In this document: positions 18,345 to 27,139 of the stretch, piece by piece
Layout: each line of letters begins with the position of its first letter
Numbering within the stretch: position 1 is the stretch's first letter
NCBI RefSeq assembly: GCF_007993045.1
Contig: NZ_VOOR01000035.1
Coordinates: forward strand, 1-54,386
Source of the DNA: Phaeodactylibacter luteus
GTDB taxonomy: Bacteria > Bacteroidota > Bacteroidia > Chitinophagales > Saprospiraceae
Length of the DNA: 54,386 nt
Direction: 5' to 3'
Program-made: the position numbers and the translations under genes
Notes under the pieces: model-generated
Database searches by the model: none
What the model saw: the letters and a program-made list of their open reading frames with translations, nothing else
Told to the model about the DNA's origin: nothing

Positions 18345-19508
18345 TTATAATTGGTTGATCTTTTCGAGCAGCTTTTCGGTTTCGGAAGGGTCCTCCCCGT
18401 TGGCTTTAGCTAAGGCTATCGCATGCTTCGCAGCCATTTTTGCGCTGTGTTTGATACCGAGCTTGTAGTAGAGGGCAGCGAGGGTGTCGTTGTTGTAGAA
18501 CGCATCTTCCAGTGCTACCGACTGCTTGGCCCAGGTGACGGCTTTCATCAGCATGTCTTTGTCCTCTACATTTTCATAGAATGCCCACGCTATACTGTTC
18601 AGCTCTTGCGCATTTTCCGACCCATACTCACTGAGGTAGGCGGCAGCAGCTTCTGCATAGGCCTCCATTTGCCCGGACATCCTGTAGAAGTTCATCTTGA
18701 AGTTGGCAAACAGGGATGGCGCTTGTTCGCCATAGGCCTTTTTGAACATCCCATTGGCCTGTTCGAGCATGGCATCCGGACCTTTCGAGTTGTCCAGTGC
18801 ATTGATGATGCCCCTTTGGATGATAGCGTTCACGTAGCGGGCGTTGAGTGCTTCTTCAAATGTGGTGCGGTGCTCCAGCAGGTAACCGAAGAAAGGCTCT
18901 TGCCCAGATTGTGCAGCTTCCATGACCAGCTCCATATCAGCTGTGCTGCTCCAGTCATCTTGCGTGTTAAGATAAGCCGCTGCTATCTCGCCTGCTGCGG
19001 GGTCCATGGCTTGAGATGCGGCCTGTGCATAGTTTTTTAGGAAAGCAGGGCTGCGCTCCCCAGCTTCATACTTGCGCTGTAGGGCGCCGATTTGACGCTC
19101 GGGGTCCATCGCATCTTTGCCCAGAGCGAGGAAGGCTTCCGCATCGTGATAGCCTACAGCCCGGTGCATCAGCTCCCCTTTCCCGTTGATGAAGAGCAGG
19201 GTAGGGTAGGCCCGGATTTGGTACTGCTCAGCGAGGCCTACACCTTCGCCTTTTTCCATGTCAATTTTGGCATTGACAAACTGTGCGTTGTAGGATTTGG
19301 CGACGCCGGCGTCGGTAAAGACATCGCGGGACATCATTTTGCACGGGCCGCACCATTCTGCATAAGCATCAAGGAAGATCAGTTTGTCTTCGCGTTCTGC
19401 CCGCTCCAAGATTTCGGCCCAAGGCTTCTGCTCGAACTGAATGCCAGCTTGGGCGGAAAGATTAATGACGGCAAACAGCGCCAGAACAGGGATTGGGAAA
19501 TACTTCAT
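18345..19508 (-). CDS. Secreted thioredoxin-like protein with helical C-terminus (paralog 1)
   Basis: This protein of 387 residues has a signal peptide (MKYFPIPVLALFAVINLSAQ). The thioredoxin domain has the redox motif WCGPC (residues 52-56) and the cis-proline site AYPTLLFI. The remaining 250 residues are alpha-helical, with TPR-like segments near the C-terminus (LAALYYKLGIKHSAKMAAKH). It is probably a periplasmic disulfide oxidoreductase. The start codon directly follows the stop codon of the preceding paralog, with no base between, so the two are translated from one mRNA. The layout (DKLIFLDAYAEWCGPCKMMSR) is nearly the same in both, showing tandem duplication. Confidence 0.88.
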   Translation of the reverse strand: MKYFPIPVLALFAVINLSAQAGIQFEQKPWAEILERAEREDKLIFLDAYAEWCGPCKMMSRDVFTDAGVAKSYNAQFVNAKIDMEKGEGVGLAEQYQIRAYPTLLFINGKGELMHRAVGYHDAEAFLALGKDAMDPERQIGALQRKYEAGERSPAFLKNYAQAASQAMDPAAGEIAAAYLNTQDDWSSTADMELVMEAAQSGQEPFFGYLLEHRTTFEEALNARYVNAIIQRGIINALDNSKGPDAMLEQANGMFKKAYGEQAPSLFANFKMNFYRMSGQMEAYAEAAAAYLSEYGSENAQELNSIAWAFYENVEDKDMLMKAVTWAKQSVALEDAFYNNDTLAALYYKLGIKHSAKMAAKHAIALAKANGEDPSETEKLLEKINQL

Positions 19509-20717
19509 TTAAGATTGTATTTGTTTGATGTAAAGCTCAACGGTGCGCACTGCGAGCGGGCTTTCGGACCGGGCCAGTTCCAGCGCCTTTTGGGCGGCAG
19601 CCAGGGCTTCCTCCTTCTTGCCGTTGAGCAGTAAGGTTTTAGAATGCAACAATTGGTATTGGTAGTTTCCGGGGGCTAAGGCTGCGGCTTCTCCCGCAAT
19701 AGCCGTGGCCTCGTCCAGCACATCGCTGTCGGCATTGAACCGCTTGATCATATCGGTGGCCAGCTGACTGAGCGGCTCTGCCTGCCCGTCCAGAATTTTG
19801 CGGGCATATTTTTTGCAGGTTTTGGCGTAAGCCTTGGTATCTCCTACAGCAGCAAGGAACTGCATACTGCTTTCGTATTCAAATGCTTCTGCCCCGGCAG
19901 CTGCGTGCGCTTTCATTTTCTCCTGTGCTTCTTCGAGCAAGCTTTCCGATTTGAACTCCGCAGCTTTGGCCGCTGTCGCTTCACAGGCGGAGCGGATCTG
20001 CCGCGCTACTTCAGCGGCCCCGACAAGCTTTTCCAGCTCCGGGCGGTACCGTATCAGCGTACCGAACAAACGGGAGTCGGCTTCGGTCACCGAGGCTAGC
20101 AGGATACGCTGATTGATGGCATTGCCCATATCGGGTTTTTCATCGAAGTAGAGGTTGGCAGGGCGAAGGCTGGATTTGCCCGCCCGGTTGAGGGCTTTGA
20201 TGTACTTCAGCATAAACTCGGGGCTGCGCTCGCCCGCTTCGTATTGGGCGGTGTACTCCTCGCTGCGGTCGGTTTTTTCCAATATGCGCTGCCCGATATC
20301 GAGCAGCCCTTGAGGCTGCTGTGCGCCTTTCACCTGCTGTACGATTTCCCCCTTCGCATCAATGAAGAAAAGGGTGGGGTAGGCTGATACCGGGTACTTT
20401 TTGGCAAAGTCGAGCCCCATGCCTTTCTCCATGTCAATTTTCATATTGACAAAGTGGCGGTTGAAAAAGCCGCCTACGTCCTCGCGGGGGAAGACTTCCC
20501 GGGCCATGCGTTTGCAAGGGCCGCACCATTCGGCAAAAGCATCTACAAAAATGACTTTCTCTTCAGCGGCGGCTTTTTCCAGCGCTTCTTCCCAAGTGCC
20601 ATGGAAAAACTCAATGCCCTGCCCGCTGAGCGGCCCAATAGCCATGAGGGCGGCCGTAAAAGTAAGTAGTCGTAAAAGCCAGTGCATAGTCGGTACTGTT
20701 TTTTGTTGGCAGGTCAT
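19509..20717 (-). CDS. Secreted thioredoxin-like protein with helical C-terminus (paralog 2)
   Basis: The 402-residue form starts at an ATG that overlaps the preceding stop codon (ATGA), which suggests translational coupling. A start at the ATG at 20687 (MHWLLRLLTFTAALMAIG) would give a more standard signal peptide and is also possible. The thioredoxin domain has WCGPC at residues 64-68 and AYPTLFFIDAKGE. The C-terminal part is helical and ends with TPR-like repeats (LLHSKTLLLNGKKEEALAAAQ). It is a paralog of the gene immediately downstream and should act in the periplasm on thiols. The partner or substrate is unknown. Confidence 0.87.
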   Translation of the reverse strand: MTCQQKTVPTMHWLLRLLTFTAALMAIGPLSGQGIEFFHGTWEEALEKAAAEEKVIFVDAFAEWCGPCKRMAREVFPREDVGGFFNRHFVNMKIDMEKGMGLDFAKKYPVSAYPTLFFIDAKGEIVQQVKGAQQPQGLLDIGQRILEKTDRSEEYTAQYEAGERSPEFMLKYIKALNRAGKSSLRPANLYFDEKPDMGNAINQRILLASVTEADSRLFGTLIRYRPELEKLVGAAEVARQIRSACEATAAKAAEFKSESLLEEAQEKMKAHAAAGAEAFEYESSMQFLAAVGDTKAYAKTCKKYARKILDGQAEPLSQLATDMIKRFNADSDVLDEATAIAGEAAALAPGNYQYQLLHSKTLLLNGKKEEALAAAQKALELARSESPLAVRTVELYIKQIQS

Positions 20718-21262
20718 TGCGGGCGGTTCTGAAACTCGCGTATGACCTCCTCGGGCGTTTTGCCCGTCTTGATGATTTCAAGCAGCATCCTTGCGTCTCC
20801 TGCTATTGGGTGTTTGGGGTGCTGCTCCAGGAAAAATTCGTAATACTTTCTTGCCCGGCTGGTATCTCGCAGGTCATTGTCATAAGTGAAAGCCTGGAAG
20901 AAAATGGATTCGGGCGCTTTTTCGTAATCAGGGTAGTCCATCGAGATATGCCCCCAAGTCTCTACAGCCTGTTGGAAATCGCCCATGCCCCTTGCGACAG
21001 CCGCAGCTTCAAATAAAAATCGGGGCGTCAGGGAGTCCTTAGGGAAACGCTCGCCGTAGGCGATAGATTGTGCTACCAGGGCCTGAGCGGTAGCGGTGTC
21101 GAGGGTAGGGCTGTCCATCTGCTTTTTCAGGGTGGCGGACAGGGCCAGGATGGATTCGCTGAGCTGATCCTGATCCATACTGTCGGTGCCCTCCGCAGGT
21201 GTATCGCTCTGGCAGCTGGTAAAGGCCAAGGCGAAGAGATAAAGGAGCCAAATCTTTTTCAT
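20714..21262 (-). CDS. TPR-containing lipoprotein
   Basis: This 182-residue protein starts MKKIWLLYLFALAFTSC, a lipoprotein signal with Cys17. The rest is helical with TPR-like repeats (GDFQQAVETWGHISMDYPDYEKAPES; ARKYYEFFLEQHPKHPIAGDARM), in the general style of BamD/YbgF periplasmic scaffolds but shorter. I chose ATG 21262 over an ATG 42 bp upstream because the lipobox then falls at the right place. It is the first gene of a three-gene operon with the two thioredoxin-like proteins, joined by an ATGA overlap. That suggests a shared envelope role, but no function is known. Confidence 0.8.
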   Translation of the reverse strand: MKKIWLLYLFALAFTSCQSDTPAEGTDSMDQDQLSESILALSATLKKQMDSPTLDTATAQALVAQSIAYGERFPKDSLTPRFLFEAAAVARGMGDFQQAVETWGHISMDYPDYEKAPESIFFQAFTYDNDLRDTSRARKYYEFFLEQHPKHPIAGDARMLLEIIKTGKTPEEVIREFQNRPQ

Positions 21263-21363
21263 AGCATGAATCTTTGGATTGAAATGGTTGGGAAAGATAC
21301 GCAAAATTCAAGGGAAGCCGGTAACAGCTGTAGTAAATGTAAGCTATGGCAAGCCACTGCCTG

Positions 21364-22161
21364 CTACCCGGTATACCACCTCAGCAGGCGCTCGAACCAG
21401 CTGCCGGGCAGTACCCGCTTCAATATCAAGGAGAGCCTTTGCAGCGGTTTGCCAACGGAGTAGAAGGGGTGCAGGTAAGGGCGTTCGATCAGCCGGGCGA
21501 TCTCCCGGGCAACCTCGGCGGCAGGCATCCCTTCTTCTACCTCCCGGTCTATCATCGCATAGGTGCGCTCAAAAGGGCCAGCATAGGGGCCGTCCGGGCG
21601 GTAGGTCTTGATCCGGTGGGCGTTGATATTGGTCCGGACATCTCCAGCGTGTATGCCGGCTACTTGGATGCCAAAAGGCCGGGCTTCGGGCCTGAGCGAC
21701 TCTGTGATCAGGTCTACCGCAGCCTTGCTGCTGCAGTAGATGCTCCGGTAAGGCAGCCCGACCCGAGAGCCGATAGAGCTGATGGTGAAAATCCGGCCGC
21801 CCCTTTGGCGGCGCATATGCGGCAAGACCGCTTTGCAGACCCGCACAACGCCAAAAACATTAGTATCGAAAACCCGGCGGGCTTCCTCCAAATCTACTTC
21901 CTCAACGGGCCCGGCAATCCCTATGCCAGCATTGTTGATGAGTACGTCTAACCGCCCGGCTTCTTCTACAAGGGCCTGTACGGCTTGCTGCACACTTTGG
22001 CTATCGCAGACGTCCATCTGCAGCATCCGCACCCCGCCTGCCCATTCGCTTTTGGGGGAGCGGCTTGTGCCAAATACCCGATAGCCAGCAGCTTGCAGAT
22101 GCTGAGCGAGTGCCCGCCCAAGGCCGGAGGATGCACCGGTAATAAGAATGGTTTGGGTCAT
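21364..22161 (-). CDS. Short-chain dehydrogenase/reductase
   Basis: This 265-residue protein is a classical SDR. It has the Rossmann glycine motif TGASSGLG at residues 8-15, the NNAG motif, a catalytic Ser segment (IFTISSIGSR) and the catalytic Y-x-x-x-K (YCSSK). It should be an NAD(P)H-dependent oxidoreductase in the cytoplasm; the substrate cannot be told. I chose the ATG at 22161 because the Rossmann strand (MTQTILITG) begins there; an upstream ATG adds 11 residues without conservation. It stands alone between the TPR/thioredoxin operon and a dispersed element. Confidence 0.9.
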   Translation of the reverse strand: MTQTILITGASSGLGRALAQHLQAAGYRVFGTSRSPKSEWAGGVRMLQMDVCDSQSVQQAVQALVEEAGRLDVLINNAGIGIAGPVEEVDLEEARRVFDTNVFGVVRVCKAVLPHMRRQRGGRIFTISSIGSRVGLPYRSIYCSSKAAVDLITESLRPEARPFGIQVAGIHAGDVRTNINAHRIKTYRPDGPYAGPFERTYAMIDREVEEGMPAAEVAREIARLIERPYLHPFYSVGKPLQRLSLILKRVLPGSWFERLLRWYTG

Positions 22162-22371
22162 ATACGTAGCGCTAATGGGGCGTTTCGGAGGCAATCAGCC
22201 GGGGCAGCTTGTCTGCTTAGGTTTAAAACAGGCTAACTCTTGATCAGCCTTCCTGTAAGTTGGGCTAGGTGTGCCGGCCTGCCAATCTTGTAAAGTAACC
22301 TTTGGGCAGCACGTTCGGTTTGAAAGCCTCTGGCTTCACGTCAAATTTGTATACAAAAGGGCAGGGGATTG

Positions 22372-22548
22372 AACCAAATTGTCGCAGGCGTTTATGCCAT
22401 ACCGGCATCAGGGTGGCACCGGACTAGCGCTGCGGAGGGGTATTAGCCCGATAGGGCCGAGCGGACAGCGAGCCCCGCAGCATAGCGGCGCCTGCCCTCA
22501 GGCAGGGGCAGGCCCCCATCCAAAAAAACGACAATCTGGTTTGCGCCC
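22372..22548 (+). repeat. MITE-like dispersed element, copy B, with 15-bp flanking direct repeats
   Basis: The left end AACCAAATTGTCG and the right end CGACAATCTGGTTTGCGCCC are inverted repeats. The core blocks match the other copies (CTAGCGCTGCG, GCCCGATAGGGC, GAGCGGACAGCGAGCCCC, CCTGCC-CTCA-GGCAGG). The exact 15-mer AAGGGCAGGGGATTG is present on both sides (22357-22371 and 22549-22563), as expected of a target-site duplication. It lies between the SDR and Hsp20 genes, just beyond the Hsp20 terminator. Confidence 0.88.
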
Positions 22549-22571
22549 AAGGGCAGGGGATTGCAGCGAAT

Positions 22572-22604
22572 AAAAAAGCCGGCACGGTAGATTCCCGTGC
22601 CGGC
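22572..22604 (-). terminator. Rho-independent terminator of the Hsp20 operon
   Basis: Read on the minus strand, GCCGGCACGG pairs with CCGTGCCGGC and is followed by six T. It lies 70 bp after the Hsp20 stop codon. Confidence 0.85.
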
Positions 22605-22673
22605 TGCTAATTAAACACCTAAAACCCTATTAAAACTCATGAAAAGAATGGCTCTTGTCTGATGCCTCGGGCA

Positions 22674-23102
22674 CTAGCCTATCTCTATTTTCTTAACGGC
22701 AGCTTCCTCCTTGGCCACTTTGGGCAGCGCAATGCGCAGCACGCCGTTCTCGTACTTGGCGGCAATTTGGGAAGCTTCGATATTTTCAGGCAGCTGAAAA
22801 CTGCGGCTGAAACTGGAGAAGCTGAACTCCCTCCGCATTATTTTCTCTTCTTTAACCTCTTCTTTGGCAGAATGTTCACCCTTGATGGTCAGCCGCCCTT
22901 TATCTGCTTGAATATCAAAGTCTTCTTTGTTGAAGCCGGGGGCTGCCACCTCTATGGTGAACTGCGCTTTGTCTTCCAAGACATTGATGGCTGGCTGAGA
23001 CAAGCTGTAGTCGCTACCAAAGACATCGGTAATGCTGTGGTTGAAAAAATCATCAAAGAACTTGGTCAGGCCCATTGGGCTATGATTTGCTACACTTTTC
23101 AT
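22674..23102 (-). CDS. Hsp20/alpha-crystallin small heat shock protein (paralog 1)
   Basis: The 142-residue protein has the alpha-crystallin core (AQFTIEVAAPGFNKEDFDIQ; GRLTIKGE) and the conserved G-V-L motif (YENGVLRIALPK) near the C-terminus. It should be an ATP-independent holdase that binds unfolded proteins in the cytoplasm. A second Hsp20 gene lies 71 bp upstream on the same strand, so the two probably form one operon ending at the terminator at 22572. The N-terminal segment (TKFFDDFFNHSITDVFGSD) is typical of Bacteroidota members. Confidence 0.92.
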   Translation of the reverse strand: MKSVANHSPMGLTKFFDDFFNHSITDVFGSDYSLSQPAINVLEDKAQFTIEVAAPGFNKEDFDIQADKGRLTIKGEHSAKEEVKEEKIMRREFSFSSFSRSFQLPENIEASQIAAKYENGVLRIALPKVAKEEAAVKKIEIG

Positions 23103-23173
23103 AGTGCTTACATTTTGATTAACAAATGATTAGATAAAGTTATGAGGGCAGGCTGTCATAAGACAGTCATGTT

Positions 23174-23617
23174 TTAGCCAATAGCGATTTTCCGGGCGGG
23201 CTTCGGCTGTGCAGCTGCGGTTTTGGGCAGGCTGACCGTCAGTATGCCCTGCTCGTAGACAGCGGTGATGTTGGCCTCATCTATTTCTTTCCCCAAGCGG
23301 AAGGAGCGCTTTAGCTGATAAGCCCCAAAGCCCTGCCTGTGTAAAGTGCAGCCTTCTGCTGTCGATGCATCGCGCTGTGCTACAATCTGCAGCACTCCCT
23401 TTTCTACTGAAAGCTCGAAGTCTTTTCGTTCAAGCCCGGGGGCAGCGACCTGCAGGGTGAACTGCCTTTCGTGCTCCATCACATTTACTGCAGGGCGGAA
23501 TACAGGGGCTGTGGGGGCGGCAGCGCGCAGGCTGTTGAACACCTGCCCCAGATCATTGAATGGGGCGCGGGCGGTATATCGGCTGCGGGCGGCTGGTTTT
23601 ACGGTTACAAAAGCCAT
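23174..23617 (-). CDS. Hsp20/alpha-crystallin small heat shock protein (paralog 2)
   Basis: The 147-residue protein has the alpha-crystallin core (RQFTLQVAAPGLERKDFELS) and the G-I-L motif (YEQGILTVSLPK). It is clearly related to the next gene downstream but diverged in the N-terminal arm, which is usual for sHSP pairs that form mixed or separate oligomers. Two operator-like quasi-palindromes lie 121-164 bp upstream of the start codon (23738-23781), so the operon may be stress-controlled through them. A small CTGTC-ATAA-GACAG hairpin without T-run lies between the two genes. Confidence 0.9.
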   Translation of the reverse strand: MAFVTVKPAARSRYTARAPFNDLGQVFNSLRAAAPTAPVFRPAVNVMEHERQFTLQVAAPGLERKDFELSVEKGVLQIVAQRDASTAEGCTLHRQGFGAYQLKRSFRLGKEIDEANITAVYEQGILTVSLPKTAAAQPKPARKIAIG

Positions 23618-23737
23618 GGTTATGTTTTTTTAGTCTTTTTTGAAGAATCCCGTTCTGAACGGTTACAACTACCCTTGTACAATTGGCGTACCAACTGCTC
23701 AGAGCTGACGTTCTTTCCGAGGCAAATGAAATGAGGG

Positions 23738-23781
23738 TGTCAAAATGGCATTAACCTGTGATTTTAGATGCCAAAATGACA
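23738..23781 (-). promoter_or_regulatory. Paired operator-like quasi-palindromes upstream of the Hsp20 operon
   Basis: Two 13-base sites, TGTCAAAATGGCA (23738-23750) and TGCCAAAATGACA (23769-23781), are reverse-complement-like variants of TGnCA-AAA-TGnCA. They are spaced 31 bp start to start, about three helical turns. They lie 121-164 bp upstream of the Hsp20 start on the minus strand. The position suggests a stress regulator site; the regulator is unknown. Confidence 0.45.
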
Positions 23782-23798
23782 TTTTTGGAGCGTAAGCC

Positions 23799-23840
23799 AA
23801 AAAAAAACGGGCACACAGCAGTAAAGCTGTATGCCCGTTT
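23799..23840 (-). terminator. Rho-independent terminator of fabI
   Basis: On the minus strand, ACGGGCATACAGC pairs with GCTGTGTGCCCGT and is followed by nine T. It lies 26 bp after the fabI stop codon. Confidence 0.93.
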
Positions 23841-23865
23841 CGCGGCAGGAAGAGCAGGTCTCTGC

Positions 23866-24669
23866 CTACCCTTCAATCAGTTTTGGGCTCATGCCCATAT
23901 TGGAGAACCCGCCATCGTGGTAGAGGTTCTGCATAGTGACCATGCGGCTAAGGTCGGAAAAGAGCAGCACGCAGTAGTCGGCGCAGGCTTCTGCCGAGGC
24001 GTTCCCCAGTGGCGACATTTTATCGGCATAGTCGAAGAACTCCTGAAACCCTTTGATGCCCTTGCCGGCCGTAGTCATAGTAGGCGACTGTGAAATGGTG
24101 TTGACCCGCACCTTGTTCTTTTCGGCAAAATGGTAGCCAAAGCTGCGGGCGAATGATTCGAGCAGGGCTTTGGATTCTGCCATCTCGCTATAGTCAGGGA
24201 AGGTACGCTGTGCAGCTATATAGGACAGGCCCACGATAGAGCCCCAGTCGCTCATCGCATCCATTTGGTAGAGCGTCTGCATGACCTTGTGGAAGGAGAT
24301 CGCAGAGATATCGAAGGTCTTCTGCATCCAGTCGTACTTAAGGTCGGTATACCCACGGTTTTTACGGACGTTAAGCGACATACCGATGGCGTGCAAGACG
24401 AAGTCGATTTTGCCGCCAAGCGCTTCCATGGATTTGGAAAACAAGTTTTCCAGGTCTTCCAAGCTAGTCGCATCTGCGGGGATGACTTCAGCGTTGAGCT
24501 TTTCGCCCAGCTTTTGTACACCGCCGAAGCGCATCGCGACCGGAGCATTGGTCAGTGTGATTTTAGCGCCTTGCGCGACACACTGCTCGGCTACTTTCCA
24601 CGCGATGGAGTCTTCATCGAGGGCTCCGAAAATGACGCCCCGCTTTCCTGCTAATAAGTTGTTACTCAT
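23866..24669 (-). CDS. fabI: Enoyl-[acyl-carrier-protein] reductase (NADH)
   Basis: The 267-residue protein reduces trans-2-enoyl-ACP in the last step of each fatty-acid elongation cycle, in the cytoplasm. Hallmarks are the divergent nucleotide motif (GKRGVIFGALDEDSIAW), the segment FVLHAIGMSLNVRKN, the active-site region (YIAAQRTFPDYSEMAESKALL, with Tyr and Lys in the FabI spacing) and the conserved PMTT-like stretch (SQSPTMTTAGKGIKGF). Length is normal for FabI. It is a single gene with its own strong terminator, 36 bp downstream of recN on the same strand, so cotranscription with recN is possible. Confidence 0.95.
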   Translation of the reverse strand: MSNNLLAGKRGVIFGALDEDSIAWKVAEQCVAQGAKITLTNAPVAMRFGGVQKLGEKLNAEVIPADATSLEDLENLFSKSMEALGGKIDFVLHAIGMSLNVRKNRGYTDLKYDWMQKTFDISAISFHKVMQTLYQMDAMSDWGSIVGLSYIAAQRTFPDYSEMAESKALLESFARSFGYHFAEKNKVRVNTISQSPTMTTAGKGIKGFQEFFDYADKMSPLGNASAEACADYCVLLFSDLSRMVTMQNLYHDGGFSNMGMSPKLIEG

Positions 24670-24705
24670 GTTTTATTCTGCTTGTTATGATACGAATGGC
24701 CGGAG

Positions 24706-26364
24706 TCAGGCTTTTTGCAATAGTTCCTTAGCATTGCTGATGGCAGACTCGCTCGGCGGGTCTTGGCTCAGCATCGTTGCGATGGCGTAAATGCGCCCTT
24801 CGGTATCAAGGGCCCGCACTTCTGTCACTGTGCGGTCGGCCTTATCCTTTTTATAAACAAAATAGTGGGCATTAGCCCGGGAGGCGATCTGAGGGGAGTG
24901 CGTGATGGAGACCACCTGGTGCTCATTGCTCAGCTCGCGCAGTATGCTGCCCATTTTCAGGGCGACATCTCCGGAAATGCCAGTGTCGATTTCATCAAAA
25001 ATGAGCGTAGGCAGCGGGATCGCACTGGCCACTAGCGACTTGACCACGAGGGTGAGGCGGGAGAGCTCTCCCCCTGAAGCCACATCCTTGATGAGCTGCA
25101 AGCGCCCGCCCTTATTGGCTGCAAATAGGAAGTTGACCTCATCGAAACCGGTGCTGTTGAGCTTTTCGAGGCGGGAGATATCTACTTTCAGTTTAGCATT
25201 GCCCATAGAGAGCTGTGCGAGCATCTGTTCTACTTGGTTCTCAAACCCGGCCACGACATGGTGGCGGCGGGTACTGAGCTCCTCAGCCATGCCTTCGAGC
25301 TGCTGCACCTGCTGTGCAGTTTGGCGCTCAAGCTGTTCGATCTCCTGGCTAAGGTCGCCAATGCCATCGAGCTGCTGCTGCAGGCTGTGCTGTATGTCGA
25401 GCAGGGCCTTGATGTCTGCAGCCTGATGCTTGTTCTGCAAGCGGTATATCAGGTCGAGCCGCTCCTGTACTTCCTGAGCCCGTTCGGGGTCATGCTCCGT
25501 ATCTTCTGCTATGGCTTCAAATTCTTGCGCCATATCACGCAGCTCCTCTACCAGCCCATTGAAGCGGTGGTATAAGGGCTCTAGCCTGCGGTCAAAGCTT
25601 TTCACCTGTTTGAGGGCAGTGCTCAGCTCTTCCACTTGGCCGACCACCGAGACCTCGCTTTCGCTCAATTGTTGGAAGGCCCCGGCCATAGTCCGTTTGA
25701 TGTCCTCAGCGTTGGTCAGCCGGTTGAGCTCGTCCTCCAGGGTATCCTGTTCTTGTTCCTCTAGGGCAGCCGCCTGCAGCTCATCCAGTTGGAAACGGAT
25801 GAAATCCAGCTCTTTGCTGGCATTGGCCTGCCGCTCGTTCAGCTGGCCAAGCTTGCGCAGGTTTTGTTGGTAAGCCGAAAAAAGGGCTTGGTAGCGCCCC
25901 AGCAAGGGCCGGTTCTCCGCCAAGGCATCGAGCAGCCTCAGCTGAAAAGAGACCTTGTGGATATCGAGGTTGTCAAACTGCTGGTGCAGATCGATAAGCG
26001 CTGAGCTGAGGTCCTGAAGGACCGGCAAGGTGGCCGGGGTATCATTGATGAAAGCCCTCGATTTCCCGGAAGGGGTGATCTCCCTACGGATGACGAGGTG
26101 GTCGTCGTAGTCGAGGTCGTGCGCTTCGAAGAAAGGCTGCAAAGCGTACTTGCCAATGTGGAAGTGGGCTTCGATGGTACATTTGTCCTCAAGGTTGTAC
26201 AGCGACTTGATGTCTGCCCGCCTGCCCATAATGAGGCCCAATGCGCCCAGCAGTATAGACTTGCCCGCGCCGGTCTCGCCCGTGATAATAGTCAGCCCCT
26301 TCGAGAAGTCAATGGTCAGCTCCTCTATAATGGCGTAGTTGCGTATCTGAAGACTTTCAATCAT
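24706..26364 (-). CDS. recN: DNA repair ATPase RecN
   Basis: The 552-residue protein is an SMC-like ATPase that acts early in double-strand break repair. It has Walker A GETGAGKS (residues 29-36), a long coiled-coil centre (residues about 160-370, rich in Gln/Glu/Leu heptads), the ABC signature ASGGELSRL and Walker B LPTLIFDEIDTGISG. It starts at the first ATG (MIESLQIRNYAII), which is the normal RecN N-terminus. Divergent from the small lipoprotein gene at 26593. Confidence 0.96.
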   Translation of the reverse strand: MIESLQIRNYAIIEELTIDFSKGLTIITGETGAGKSILLGALGLIMGRRADIKSLYNLEDKCTIEAHFHIGKYALQPFFEAHDLDYDDHLVIRREITPSGKSRAFINDTPATLPVLQDLSSALIDLHQQFDNLDIHKVSFQLRLLDALAENRPLLGRYQALFSAYQQNLRKLGQLNERQANASKELDFIRFQLDELQAAALEEQEQDTLEDELNRLTNAEDIKRTMAGAFQQLSESEVSVVGQVEELSTALKQVKSFDRRLEPLYHRFNGLVEELRDMAQEFEAIAEDTEHDPERAQEVQERLDLIYRLQNKHQAADIKALLDIQHSLQQQLDGIGDLSQEIEQLERQTAQQVQQLEGMAEELSTRRHHVVAGFENQVEQMLAQLSMGNAKLKVDISRLEKLNSTGFDEVNFLFAANKGGRLQLIKDVASGGELSRLTLVVKSLVASAIPLPTLIFDEIDTGISGDVALKMGSILRELSNEHQVVSITHSPQIASRANAHYFVYKKDKADRTVTEVRALDTEGRIYAIATMLSQDPPSESAISNAKELLQKA

Positions 26365-26592
26365 AGCGGTATTCAGAAATTCTGGGCAAAGTTAACCCTT
26401 TTACCCCAGACCACGAGCGCCTTTTCGTATTGTGGCCCGGGCAGCCCGAATTTGGGCAATTGCCCGCGTTTATCAAAGCGGCCCCGCTATATTTTCAGCT
26501 TAATTCTGTTATTTTTGGCCCCACCCCGGGTGCTTGCCCTTAGGCAGGGCTCCCCAGGCCCCGGATATTCTTGCACCTGTTAAGACGAACAT

Positions 26593-27078
26593 ATGAGAAC
26601 GATTCTTTTTAGCATAACACTACTGTTGTTGCTGGGCAGCTGTCAGAGCAGCCCTACTGCCGATCTGTCCCCTAAGGACCTGATGCCCTACGGCATACCG
26701 GTTACCGTTTTGGCACCGGATAGCGTAGCTGTGAAGTCGACCGACCTAGGCGGCATCATCAAGGATGTGACCCTCAAGGGCGAAGATGGGCGATACGACC
26801 TGCAGGTCATGGCGTCTTCCGCTACTTCCAACGACTTGGCCCGTGTCAAAGCAGAGCAGCTGGCCAGTGTCAAAGGCAGCCGGTATTTTTCCAAACTGAT
26901 CAAAGAGGAGGTCAACGGGTTCCTCTACGAAATGGCGCTGGACAGCACCACGCTGAACTATGGCTTCCGGTATATTGTGCTGCAGGGCGATCAGGAGATT
27001 GTCTTCCAGTCTGGCATGGCGAGCACGCTTGCGCTGCAGGAGGCAGAGCGGATGTACGAGGCGGTCAAGCAGCAATGA
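26593..27078 (+). CDS. Small lipoprotein of unknown function
   Basis: The 161-residue protein begins MRTILFSITLLLLLGSC, a clear lipoprotein signal with Cys17. The mature part (about 145 residues) has alternating beta-strands (KDVTLKGEDGRYDLQVMASS; FLYEMALDSTTLNYGFRYIV) and a helix near the C-terminus (ALQEAERMYEAVK). I do not recognise the family. A TATTTTTG box resembling the Bacteroidota -7 element lies 76 bp upstream (26510-26517). A truncated dispersed element lies just downstream. Confidence 0.78.
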   Translation: MRTILFSITLLLLLGSCQSSPTADLSPKDLMPYGIPVTVLAPDSVAVKSTDLGGIIKDVTLKGEDGRYDLQVMASSATSNDLARVKAEQLASVKGSRYFSKLIKEEVNGFLYEMALDSTTLNYGFRYIVLQGDQEIVFQSGMASTLALQEAERMYEAVKQQ

Positions 27079-27139
27079 TCTTGCCCGGCTAATGAAGGTT
27101 TCAGCCTTGTGATAGGGCTGAATACGGGGTGAGGGCCAG

